DNA from: Flavobacterium salmonis
GTDB taxonomy: Bacteria; Bacteroidota; Bacteroidia; Flavobacteriales; Flavobacteriaceae
Assembly (NCBI RefSeq): GCF_903819435.1
Contig: NZ_CAIJDP010000066.1
Span: forward strand, 1 to 64,000
Length of the DNA stretch: 64,000 nucleotides
Direction: 5' to 3'
Of the stretch, positions 8,096-16,215 are shown piece after piece. Made by a program: the position numbers and the translations under genes. How positions within the stretch are numbered: position 1 is the first letter of the stretch; each line of letters starts with the position of its first letter. Below the pieces are notes generated by a model, which was not told the origin of the DNA, made no database searches, and worked only from the letters and a program-made list of their open reading frames with translations.

Positions 8096-8779
8096 TTATG
8101 GTTTTCTATAATCTTCTATATAATGATTATTTCCTTCTTTAGTTTTGTAGTCTACAAAATTTTTATAAGTAAATTTTTCCTTTTTTAAACCTTTTTTATC
8201 TAAATAATCTAAATAGTCACCATAATATTGAAGATCTCCAGATATTTTTTGTTTACGAATTGTCGAATTATCTTTTTTGAACACGGCAAAATTTGGTGTG
8301 TTTTGATTTGCACCTGTCAACGAATAGTAATTTGTTTTATCTTCCCATAATAAAGAATATGGTATATCGTCGCTTTCATCAAGCATGGAAATATAAACGG
8401 GCTTTCCTATACTACGATTTAAATTACTAATTAATTCTTTCACATTCTTATTGTAGAATAATGTGATAGAGTAGAAATTTAGTATCTTATCTTTTTTTGA
8501 AAATTCAAAACTCGCAGTGTTAGTTCCAAATTCTCCTTTTTTATCACGGTATCCGCTTAAGTCTACTCCATTAAAGTTGAGTGCTTTTTCCGATTCTGTT
8601 TTGTAAACATCATATAATTTATAATCTATAATAGAACTATTTTCTCTAAATTCGTTAGGAATATTACCAAAAAAAGTATCGTATTTTTCAGTAAATGTGA
8701 TTTTTGATAAATCTTTTTTTTGTGAATTACAGCTTTGCATTACAATACAAACGACTGTTAGTAAAATTGTTTTTTTCAT
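8096..8779 (-). CDS. small lipoprotein of the GKP-WED array, member 1
   Basis: This 227-residue lipoprotein (MKKTILLTVVCIVMQSCNSQ, Cys 17) is the first of the tandem set and follows the truncated OmpA-protein copy by 3 bases. It carries the family core (NIPNEFRENSSIIDYKLYDV, GVDLSGYRDKKG, SIGKPVYIS, LLWEDKTNYYSLTG, DLQYYGDYLDYL). The C-terminal block reads FTYKNFVDYKTKEGNNHYI and ends EDYRKP. Sitting directly behind a toxin-like C-terminal cassette, it is the natural candidate for a cognate envelope immunity protein. That role is inferred from gene order and not shown by any motif I recognise. Confidence 0.8.
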   Translation of the reverse strand: MKKTILLTVVCIVMQSCNSQKKDLSKITFTEKYDTFFGNIPNEFRENSSIIDYKLYDVYKTESEKALNFNGVDLSGYRDKKGEFGTNTASFEFSKKDKILNFYSITLFYNKNVKELISNLNRSIGKPVYISMLDESDDIPYSLLWEDKTNYYSLTGANQNTPNFAVFKKDNSTIRKQKISGDLQYYGDYLDYLDKKGLKKEKFTYKNFVDYKTKEGNNHYIEDYRKP

Positions 8780-8782
8780 GAA

Positions 8783-10173
8783 TTAAATTAAATTTATATT
8801 GGCACTATATCCTGTTGTTTTTTCAATTTTTTTAATAACATCAAATCCTTCCCAAAATGTATAGGTATCATTAACGACAGTTGCATCATCTTTAAGATTT
8901 AGACCAAGTTTTTTTGAAGAAAGTCCAGCTTCTACTTTTATTAAAACTTTCCCTTCTACAGTATCAAACTTCATTTCTGGTCGGTAATATACACTTTTTG
9001 AGTTTTGGTTATAAGTTAAAGAATGTCCAAAAGTTATGGAAGCTTTAGCTATACCTGCTGCATAAGCAGTAACCTCAAGAAATACTGCTTTTGCTTTTAG
9101 TTCAACTTCTAGTTTTATTTCAGCAGAGAGTTTTGTTTTCAATTCTGCATTACCTTTATTATCATCAGATTCGGTATTAATAGTCATATCTGCACTGCCA
9201 TCAATTTGTCCGGTTAATATTAAATCAAATAAAATTTTAAAAGTAATCCCAACCTTTCTGTCTTTTGCTGCCCACGCCTTAATTATATCTAATATTATTA
9301 TTGCAACTTCATTACCGGCTGGACCTCCGGCAAGGGTACCTGCAGTTTGTACTGCCAAGTCAAGCAAGTCTATCGTTAGCACTAAGGCAATAAGGGGTTC
9401 AGCTTTAAAATAAAATTTATATTCCATGCCCAACACTTTAGTAGGAACTCCTTTTTTGGTTCCCCGTGCTAATTGCCATTCTGCACCTAAACAAAAATTA
9501 GGCGGTTTCATTTGAACATCGAAAGGTAAATTACTTTTTTTTGCAATTCCTTTTGTACCACCAGTAACTCCTTTTGAAAATTCTTTTAAGGATGAAAAGA
9601 CAGAATATAATTGTTTAATTTTCGCTTCATGTTTGAAGGTAGCATCAAAATGACTACCATATTTATCGTCGGTAATTTTATTCCAATTTGCTTCTAAGAC
9701 GACTCCAAAATCTATTTCTGTTTGTTTCCATCTTTTTTCCGCACCAATTTTACCCGCTTTACTTTGCATTTCTTTATGTTTTGCAGGAGATAAATTTTGC
9801 CATTTTACACTTGCCATATTACTGAGATTTAAAAAGAAATGAAAATCCCATTTGATATCAGGATAAGCTTTTACTTGTATAGTAGTATTAGCATCATTAG
9901 AAAAATAACGACAGGAATGCACATGAATATTATATTCGTTTGCAAAAACTTTTGACCAGATATATTGCATTGGCAAAGGATTCAGAACGGACAAATTAGA
10001 TCTCACCGGAAAGTCTAATTTATCTGCAACCTGATTCTTAGTAGCAAACTCAGTTGATTTTATTGTAATATTTTTCTTGTGTACATTTTTACGACATGCC
10101 TTATTTTGATATTCTGTAATGTCTATTGTAAAATTCTCGTTTTTGCTGTAGTTTCATAAAGTATGATTCCCTC
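8783..10173 (-). pseudogene. 5'-truncated, frameshifted copy of the OmpA-protein C-terminus
   Basis: An open frame of 407 codons (GTG 10006 to stop 8783) matches the last 430 or so residues of the 920-residue protein at 11643-14405. Shared elements include LNP.P.QYIW, IHVHSCRYFSNDANTT, YPDIKW.F.FFLNL, GKIGAE.RWKQ, VKPPN, a KPLI.LEVTIDLL region and FGH..TY....YYRPK..FD. Homology goes further upstream. The same frame reads ENFTIDITEYQNKAC and stops at TGA 10154-10156. The match is then picked up in another frame as EGIILYETTAK, which stops at TAA 10174-10176. So the copy lacks the LysM-side N-terminus and OmpA domain and has at least one frameshift. It resembles the orphan toxin tips of polymorphic toxin loci. 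Confidence 0.75.
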
Positions 10174-10200
10174 TTAAAATTTAATACATTAAAAAAGGTG

Positions 10201-10971
10201 TTAAAAAATCTCAAAATGAGTACTACCTTTTATACCGCAAAAGCGAACATCTAAAACGATTTCTTCATTTGTTTTAGAATTTTCTAAATACAAAGCCGGC
10301 ATCCTATTTAATCTTTTTAAAGTTGCTAATCTGTTATATGCTGAATATTCAATATAAAAATTATTATCAATTGGCATTGCTTTGAAACCATCTTCCAGCT
10401 CGCCTAATATATTTGAGATTCTATTTTTAGATTCTTCTTGTGTTAAATACATTGCGATAGCATTATTTTTCTCTTTTTTTGAGAACTTATCTGTAAATAA
10501 CTTATAATCTTTGTTATTCAACGCATTAATTATTTCTTCACATTCTTGAACTAAAGCTTTTTTTAAATCAAAGTTTACGTCTTTTAAGTCCACTCCATTT
10601 TGCCATGCATCTAACTTGTAGGAAACATCTGCCATAAAAACACTTTTATGTATAAGCAAAGGAATCTTTTCAACAGGAGCTGTTTGGAAATTTTCAAATT
10701 GCTGAACAAATTGAAAATCTCCAGAACTTACGTCATATTCTATAACTTTATATCTTACATAAGCTTCTTTATGAAGTTCTTTGCCTCCTGATAGAGGCAA
10801 GACTCTAATTTCTATATTTTGTTCGCCTTTTTCTAAAATCCCACTATTTATAGGAATATCCATTGATGCTTGTCCGTCTACATTTAAAGAAAAAACACAA
10901 ACATCATTTATTAGTACTTCAAAATAACACATCAAAGCACTGCAGTCTAATTCGTAATATATCTGCTTCAT
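10201..10971 (-). CDS. unknown cytosolic protein of the effector island, 256 aa
   Basis: This is the intact member of a family seen twice in the window (the other copy is at 4454-5233). It has no signal peptide or membrane helix. The N-terminal 100 residues look like a beta-sandwich (YFEVLINDVCVFSLNVDG..., IEIRVLPLSGG). A charged helical middle follows (LVQECEEIINALNNKDYKLF, then KKEKNNAIAMYLTQEESKNR), and the C-terminal 60 residues are beta-rich (YNRLATLKRLNRMPALYLEN). Four bases separate it from the preceding lipoprotein gene. It may be an adaptor, chaperone or cytosolic immunity protein for the neighbouring OmpA-domain effector candidate. I do not recognise a named domain. Confidence 0.7.
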   Translation of the reverse strand: MKQIYYELDCSALMCYFEVLINDVCVFSLNVDGQASMDIPINSGILEKGEQNIEIRVLPLSGGKELHKEAYVRYKVIEYDVSSGDFQFVQQFENFQTAPVEKIPLLIHKSVFMADVSYKLDAWQNGVDLKDVNFDLKKALVQECEEIINALNNKDYKLFTDKFSKKEKNNAIAMYLTQEESKNRISNILGELEDGFKAMPIDNNFYIEYSAYNRLATLKRLNRMPALYLENSKTNEEIVLDVRFCGIKGSTHFEIF

Positions 10972-10975
10972 AATT

Positions 10976-11635
10976 TTAATTAAAACGACTTTTTAATATC
11001 TCTAATACATCAAAAGCATTAGGATTCTCTTCTAATATTTTTTTTATTGTTTCAGGATTATTGCCCTGATCAGGATTTAGTTTAATTCCTTTTTTTAGAA
11101 TAGTTACTTCTGTCGAAATGAATCTATTTTTATCATTATTGTAATATTCAGTATTTTGTGTTATGTAAACTAATTGATTCCCTTTTTTGTCATCCCACAA
11201 ATATTGGGATTGAATATGATTGTCTTTATCATATATGTTTTCTAATAAAGGTTTCCCTAATTTAGTTTTTATATATTTTAATAAATTTCCCCCCTCATTT
11301 TCATTTTCAATTTTAATGATTAAGCCAGATAATTTATTGTTTTTAAAATTATCAACATAAAGGGACAAATTGCTAGTGTATTTGATTAAGCTATTTTTTG
11401 CATTATCTTTAATTGCTAATTTTGAGATATTTACATTGCCATATTTAAAATCATCAATATCTTTAGTTACATAAGCAACAAAACTATATCTGATGTTTTC
11501 ATCTTTTTCAAATCTTGTTGTATCTTTAATTATTGATGAAATATCAGAACCGAATTTTAATGTTTCTAGATCCGTTTGAGAGTTGCAGGATGTGATCATT
11601 ATAATAGTTGTAAGTAATAATATAAAATTTTTCAT
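10976..11635 (-). CDS. small lipoprotein next to the OmpA-domain effector candidate
   Basis: The 219-residue product begins MKNFILLLTTIIMITSCNSQ (lipobox Cys 17). It has a diverged version of the array pattern: LKYIKTKLGKPLLENIYD, then QYLWDDKKGNQLVYIT, then a strand ending TILKKG. It starts 7 bases after the 920-residue gene and ends 4 bases before the 256-residue gene, so the three are one transcript. Its position directly behind the putative effector makes it the likeliest cognate immunity lipoprotein. A 50-codon relative with the same N-terminus is at 4294-4446. The immunity assignment is inferred. Confidence 0.75.
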   Translation of the reverse strand: MKNFILLLTTIIMITSCNSQTDLETLKFGSDISSIIKDTTRFEKDENIRYSFVAYVTKDIDDFKYGNVNISKLAIKDNAKNSLIKYTSNLSLYVDNFKNNKLSGLIIKIENENEGGNLLKYIKTKLGKPLLENIYDKDNHIQSQYLWDDKKGNQLVYITQNTEYYNNDKNRFISTEVTILKKGIKLNPDQGNNPETIKKILEENPNAFDVLEILKSRFN

Positions 11636-11642
11636 TGTTGTT

Positions 11643-14405
11643 TTAATTTTTAATTAATGGAATATTGGCACTTATATTAAATAATTCTTCTAATTCTTTT
11701 ATGACATCAAACGGAGGAATAACATCTTTGATGGTTCCATCTGCGATGGTATATTCACCTTCTTTAGTTTCTTCAACAGACTTTTTGTCTTTGACGATTT
11801 TCATTGCAAGTGCGACACTTATTTTAACAATATATTTTGCATCCATTCCGTCAAAGCCTAATTTAGGTCTATAATAAAGTCCTTTATCATCATAAGTTAT
11901 TCCGTGTCCAAAAGTTACAGATGCTTCCGCACTTGCAGAAGCCTCAAAGTAAGCTTTAACTTTAATGATTACAACAGCTGCTTCTCCTTTTATTTTTACA
12001 CCTACTTTTAATTCTACCTTTAATTTATTTTCTGCCTTTAATTCAAATTTTGAATCTTTGGCTTTTCCTGCAGTATGAAATTTAAGATCAGCATCAATAG
12101 TAATGGTATTAGTGATTATTAAATCCATATAAATATCGACACTAGCACTTAATCCGTTTTTTTCATTACCTACTTTTATTCCTTCTTTTAGTTTACCTTG
12201 AATTGCATTATATAATTTAAGAACCCCAGGTCCTAAACCAAAAATCTCTCCTCCGATAAAAACAATTGCCCCCAATAAATCAATTGTAACTTCCAACCCA
12301 ATAAGAGGTTTTGCGTGTAGTCCTATTGTTACATCTGTTCCTATTATTTTCTTGTTATCTTTAGGATGGCTTAAAAACCAGTTTCCTGTAAACGATAAAT
12401 TGGGTGGTTTTACAATAAAACTTGCGGGAATACTCTTTGATACTTTATCGCTTATTGTGCCTTTTGTTTTATTGGTTATACCATCAGCTAGTGCACCTAT
12501 AGAATTAAATACATCATAAAATTTTTTGAATTTAGTCTCGTATTTTTGTTTTAATTCTTTAGTTTGTTTGTCATTATCCCATTTTGCTTTTAAACTAAAT
12601 CCAAAAGAAGCATCTTTTTGTTTCCATCTTCTTTCAGCACCTATTTTTCCTGATTTTTTTTGTAATTCTTTAACGTCAAATTCATTTTTTTTTTGCCATT
12701 TTACACTTAAATCATTAGTTAAATTTAAGAAAAATTCAAAAGTCCATTTTATATCCGGATATGCTTTTAATAGTATTGTGGTATTGGCATCATTTGAAAA
12801 ATAGCGACAGGAATGAATATGAATAGAATAATTATTTGCTGAATCCATACTTTTTTCAGCACTTGTAATGTTAGTTAAATTGTACTTTGGCCAAATATAT
12901 TGTAACGGAGCAGGGTTCAGCCACGATAAATCTGATTGAACAGGAAAATCCAATTTATTTGTAACTTTATTTACTGGGGTCCTGTACTCTGGGGAAGTTA
13001 TTTTGATGTTTTTTTGATGTTTTACATGTTTAAGACATGCTTTGTTTTGATATTCTGTTATATCTATCGTAATATTTTGAGCATGACTTGGGGCAATAGT
13101 TTCATAAACTATGGTTTGGGCATCGTGCCCAATAGAGTCAAACGAAATATCCACGCGACGATTTTCAATATATTCTTTTTCGTTTTGGTGTTTTATATTA
13201 TCACGTTCCTTTTTGTCATCTGTTGGATTTACTTCACCACGACCTCTAGATATTATTCGGCGCGAGTCTAAACCGCCATCAACAAAAATCTTTTTTACAG
13301 CATCGCTTCGCTGTTGTGATAATTTTTGGTTGTATTCTTCTTTACCAATTACGCAGGCATGACCATCAATTTTGATTGTTGAGTGCTCTGATCCTAATAA
13401 ATATTGCAAAATATTATTGAGGGTAGTTTTGGCATCAGGAGTTATCTCATATTTTTCAAAGTCAAATAAAATAGTTTTATTAATTGGTGTTTTTGGGCTG
13501 GATACTATGCCTAGATTTTGACCATTATTAAAAAGCAGTGTTGTTTTAGTAGGCTCAGTTAAACTAATGGTTTCAAACTTGCACAATTCATGTCGTACTT
13601 TATTTGTTTCCGGCGCACCATTTTTTAAAGGAGATAAATTTGCAGGGGGTTTTACTTCATGAGAAACAGTTTGTTTCTTGATTCTTAAAAACGTAGCATG
13701 ATCCTCAAGTTTTTTTTCATCGGTTATATAAACCTTTGCAACAGGGTCATAAATTTTCACATAAAATTGTTCTGTTTCTTTTATTCCTTTCATGGTTGTA
13801 CTCCATGAATAGGTATTTTTAATTTCCAGATTTATTTCACCATCAATGACTTCTACCCCATGGATTGTACGTATTACAGGGTCAGTCTTGAAATCTACAT
13901 GTCTGAAAATTTCAATTTTTATATTTTTATGTCCGTTGAGTCCTTCTGTATTAAGTTTAAGGAATACCTTTTCTCCGTATGAGAAAAAGTGTTTTTTGCG
14001 AACATCTTCCCCATCTTGTTTCTGAGACCATTTGCTCTCTACTAATTTTGCTGGCGTAGACCCCTGTATAAGCAGGCCAGTTACATTGTGAATATCTCTT
14101 TTTCCGGAAAGACTGGCTTCCAGATAATATTCAAACGGGCCACATAAATATTTTGGAATGTTTACCTCAAAAGGGGTATCGGCAGCCAAAGTCAACTGCC
14201 TCACAATTTTTTCTTTTTTTCGATCCTGAAGTATCCATGTCATACTCTTTTTTTTCTCTTCTTTCGTCGTGCCATCATGCCATAAATCTACTTCAAAGCT
14301 CACAACTCCATCAGGATGAACAGCTACTTTTTTATTAGGAACAGATTGGTCGCTTATTACTTTTCCTTTTCCTGTCCATTTTATTCTTTTAACACCTTTT
14401 GCCAT
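11643..14405 (-). CDS. OmpA-domain protein with large unknown C-terminus, effector candidate
   Basis: The product has 920 residues and no signal peptide. Residues 1-250 form beta-rich repeats (two immunoglobulin-like modules suggested by FEVDLWHDG..., VFLKLNTEGLNGHKNIKIEI...). An OmpA C-terminal peptidoglycan-binding domain follows at about 310-424 (ILFDFEKYEITPDAKTTLN, IKIDGHACVIGKEEYN, LSQQRSDAVKKIFVDGGLD, RRIISRGRGE, NRRVDISF). Residues 430-920 carry a conserved HSCRYFSNDANTT block and then a Gly-rich hydrophobic stretch (PLIGLEVTIDLLGAIVFIGG) and long runs of alternating polar/apolar residues (LKVELKVGVKIKGEAAVVII). That pattern could suit a pore-forming or membrane-inserting domain. It lies directly behind the PAAR-like and LysM genes. 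OmpA-type domains without export signals are known in cargo of contractile systems; effector function is inferred. Confidence 0.75.
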   Translation of the reverse strand: MAKGVKRIKWTGKGKVISDQSVPNKKVAVHPDGVVSFEVDLWHDGTTKEEKKKSMTWILQDRKKEKIVRQLTLAADTPFEVNIPKYLCGPFEYYLEASLSGKRDIHNVTGLLIQGSTPAKLVESKWSQKQDGEDVRKKHFFSYGEKVFLKLNTEGLNGHKNIKIEIFRHVDFKTDPVIRTIHGVEVIDGEINLEIKNTYSWSTTMKGIKETEQFYVKIYDPVAKVYITDEKKLEDHATFLRIKKQTVSHEVKPPANLSPLKNGAPETNKVRHELCKFETISLTEPTKTTLLFNNGQNLGIVSSPKTPINKTILFDFEKYEITPDAKTTLNNILQYLLGSEHSTIKIDGHACVIGKEEYNQKLSQQRSDAVKKIFVDGGLDSRRIISRGRGEVNPTDDKKERDNIKHQNEKEYIENRRVDISFDSIGHDAQTIVYETIAPSHAQNITIDITEYQNKACLKHVKHQKNIKITSPEYRTPVNKVTNKLDFPVQSDLSWLNPAPLQYIWPKYNLTNITSAEKSMDSANNYSIHIHSCRYFSNDANTTILLKAYPDIKWTFEFFLNLTNDLSVKWQKKNEFDVKELQKKSGKIGAERRWKQKDASFGFSLKAKWDNDKQTKELKQKYETKFKKFYDVFNSIGALADGITNKTKGTISDKVSKSIPASFIVKPPNLSFTGNWFLSHPKDNKKIIGTDVTIGLHAKPLIGLEVTIDLLGAIVFIGGEIFGLGPGVLKLYNAIQGKLKEGIKVGNEKNGLSASVDIYMDLIITNTITIDADLKFHTAGKAKDSKFELKAENKLKVELKVGVKIKGEAAVVIIKVKAYFEASASAEASVTFGHGITYDDKGLYYRPKLGFDGMDAKYIVKISVALAMKIVKDKKSVEETKEGEYTIADGTIKDVIPPFDVIKELEELFNISANIPLIKN

Positions 14406-14415
14406 TTAGTAAAAA

Positions 14416-14916
14416 TTAATTGTTAAAAATTAGACCTTCATGTTTAGCCTCATTAGTATACATTTCCCTAACATCAACCATTGGGTTTACAAGATTGTGC
14501 ACCATAGGCTCGGCATTTTTAAAATTTTGTTCGCCGGGCTCTGCTGTTTGTCCGTGGTCTGTAATTTCGATACAGTCCGGAGCTCCCATGGGGCAGGTTG
14601 CTTTGCTGTTTTCCAGGAGTATTTTGCCCTGATTGCTAAGGGTTACATTTTCATAAAAACCGCTCCATTTTGTTATTACAGCCTGACAAGGCAAAAAACT
14701 ATTGCCCGCAGGTTGTTTTTTGCATTTTCCAAAGGTGTTTTTTTCTAAAGTCTGCCCAATTTCTTTAGTAGTAGCAATTAGTTTTTCTGATCCTTCCTTA
14801 TCATTTCCAAAATGTTTTTTGTGTGATTTGACCTTAATTTTATCCGTTTTAGAAGGGTCTTCACTAAACTTGCATTTGCAGGTAGCCCCCTGGACTACAA
14901 AATGTTTTTCGCTCAT
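14416..14916 (-). CDS. DUF4280 PAAR-like protein
   Basis: The 166-residue product opens with MSEKHFVVQGATCKCKFSED and holds evenly spaced Cys residues (GATCKCKF, FGKCKKQP, LPCQAVI, ATCPMGAPDCIEI). This is the layout of DUF4280 proteins, a PAAR-like spike-tip family found in Bacteroidetes type VI loci and extracellular contractile injection systems. The segment GKILLENSKATCPMGAPDC is the most diagnostic. It lies between a LysM gene and the OmpA-domain gene, with gaps of 12 and 10 bases. This order fits a spike-tip, adaptor and cargo set. No Hcp, VgrG or sheath gene is in the window, so the machine itself must be encoded elsewhere. Confidence 0.85.
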   Translation of the reverse strand: MSEKHFVVQGATCKCKFSEDPSKTDKIKVKSHKKHFGNDKEGSEKLIATTKEIGQTLEKNTFGKCKKQPAGNSFLPCQAVITKWSGFYENVTLSNQGKILLENSKATCPMGAPDCIEITDHGQTAEPGEQNFKNAEPMVHNLVNPMVDVREMYTNEAKHEGLIFNN

Positions 14917-14928
14917 AATTTAGGTTGT

Positions 14929-16095
14929 TTAAAATTGCCACCACTTTTTTTGAGGCTGGGTTTCTTCGATAAATAATTCCTGTTTCGGCGTTGCACTGAT
15001 TTCTTTACGTTCGTTTAAGTTAGCAATCGAAACCGAGTATTTCTGCGGGACATCGAGTTCTAAATTGCAGGATATAAAAATGCTCTCGGGAATATAATCT
15101 TCAGGGTTTAAAAAATATTTTGCCCTGTAGCTGCCAACAGCTTGTTGCTCTGAATATTCTTTTACAGGTAAATTTAATTCGTTTTCAAAATCGGTTTTGG
15201 TTCGTTCATCATGAAGTTTTCCATTAACGTCGATCACTAAAAAATTATCAACATCCAGACGATCGTCTAATTTTTGATCGACCAGATATTTTATATTTTC
15301 AGTTTTGGCAATAAGAGGAAAATCAATTTCTTTCTGAATCGATAATGAAGGTGGGTATTCTGTATGGAGTCCGTTAAAAAAGGCATTTAAAAACCAGTCT
15401 TTTGAAAGGGAGAGATATAAGGTATCGCTGTCTTCTAAATTTCTGTCGTAAATAGAGAGGTATTTTTCGACATAATCTCCTTCATAATATTTGAGGATTT
15501 GTTTTTTGGTTTCCTGCCAGCGTTCTTCAATCTGGCTAAAGTTGTTAATGTAAACCCATTTTCCGTTTTGGTCCACTACAACCAATAAAGGGTATAGGGC
15601 AGCAGAAGCTTTTTCGGCAATTTCTTCGGCCATAGTGCTGGCGGCGGTATCGTTTATGTAGATATTTCCAATTCTGTCTACTTCAAAAAAATAAAAGCCA
15701 TTTTCGTTTTTTGCTTTCCATTCAACGTTAATTTCCTGTTTTATAGTATGCGTTTCCGATCCGTTTTCTATGGTATACAATACACCATACGAGTTGCTGA
15801 TTTGTGCATTATTCAAAGACATTTTGAAAGGAGCTTCATGAAAAACTACTTTTTTACGCTGTTTTTCTCTTTCTTCATCAGAAAGTTCTATTTCGGGAGG
15901 AGGTAAAATAAGGTATTCAAGCCGCGATGGAAAATCAGCTTCTATCAAATCCTGTAATGGGCAAAATCTATTATGATAAGCTCTAAGAGCATAAGTATCA
16001 AGGCCTAACTTATGAGCGACACTCACTAAGGTATCGCCTTTTTTAATGGTATAGGTTAAATAATCCTTATAAGAAGGCTCTGGAATATAGGACAT
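14929..16095 (-). CDS. LysM-domain protein heading the effector operon
   Basis: The product has 388 residues. A LysM module lies at about 13-63 (YTIKKGDTLVSVAHKLGLDTYALRAYH...LEYLILPPPEIELSDEE), with the usual 'y.vk.GDTl..ia...g' start and a 'G..L.iP'-like end. No signal peptide precedes it, so the LysM is unlikely to reach peptidoglycan by the Sec route. Such leaderless LysM proteins occur with phage-like and contractile injection systems. The remaining 320 residues are an unknown mixed fold that ends with QPQKKWWQF. It is the first gene of the minus-strand operon and has a promoter-like box just upstream (16119-16126). Confidence 0.75.
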   Translation of the reverse strand: MSYIPEPSYKDYLTYTIKKGDTLVSVAHKLGLDTYALRAYHNRFCPLQDLIEADFPSRLEYLILPPPEIELSDEEREKQRKKVVFHEAPFKMSLNNAQISNSYGVLYTIENGSETHTIKQEINVEWKAKNENGFYFFEVDRIGNIYINDTAASTMAEEIAEKASAALYPLLVVVDQNGKWVYINNFSQIEERWQETKKQILKYYEGDYVEKYLSIYDRNLEDSDTLYLSLSKDWFLNAFFNGLHTEYPPSLSIQKEIDFPLIAKTENIKYLVDQKLDDRLDVDNFLVIDVNGKLHDERTKTDFENELNLPVKEYSEQQAVGSYRAKYFLNPEDYIPESIFISCNLELDVPQKYSVSIANLNERKEISATPKQELFIEETQPQKKWWQF

Positions 16096-16118
16096 ATAGT
16101 TGTTGACATTTGGGTAGC

Positions 16119-16126
16119 CAAATATA
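16119..16126 (-). promoter_or_regulatory. candidate Bacteroidetes -7 box of the effector operon
   Basis: Read on the minus strand the site is TATATTTG, a full match to the Bacteroidetes -7 consensus TAnnTTTG, 24 bases before the LysM gene start. I could not place a convincing -33 TTTG at the usual distance, so it is a partial call. Confidence 0.4.
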
Positions 16127-16160
16127 TGTTTTTTCTCTCAAATTATTTGCATGATGTAAA

Positions 16161-16191
16161 AAAAAGACTGCCTTTTAAAGGCAGTCTTTTT
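16161..16191. terminator. intrinsic terminator after the SSS symporter
   Basis: A nearly perfect palindrome has arms AAAAAGACTGCCTTT and AAAGGCAGTCTTTTT with one base between them. A/T runs at both ends make it usable in both directions. It follows the stop of the minus-strand symporter (16216) and separates it from the effector operon. Confidence 0.8.
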
Positions 16192-16215
16192 GGTAATTAT
16201 TTAAACATGATTATT

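Noticed and set aside
5358..8779. CRISPR-like or simple DNA repeat array
   Set aside because: The periodicity is about 690 bases and comes from tandem protein-coding duplications.
8783..10006. A normal independent 407-residue gene starting at GTG
   Set aside because: Homology continues upstream of the start into two frames with stops, so the ORF is the surviving part of a truncated copy.
12936..13362. Plus-strand frames over the OmpA-domain gene
   Set aside because: They run opposite to a clear 920-codon gene, have Cys/Phe/Ile-rich antisense composition and no ribosome-binding or family signal.
14420..14923. Plus-strand frames opposite the DUF4280 gene
   Set aside because: They are antisense shadows; the minus-strand product has conserved Cys spacing.
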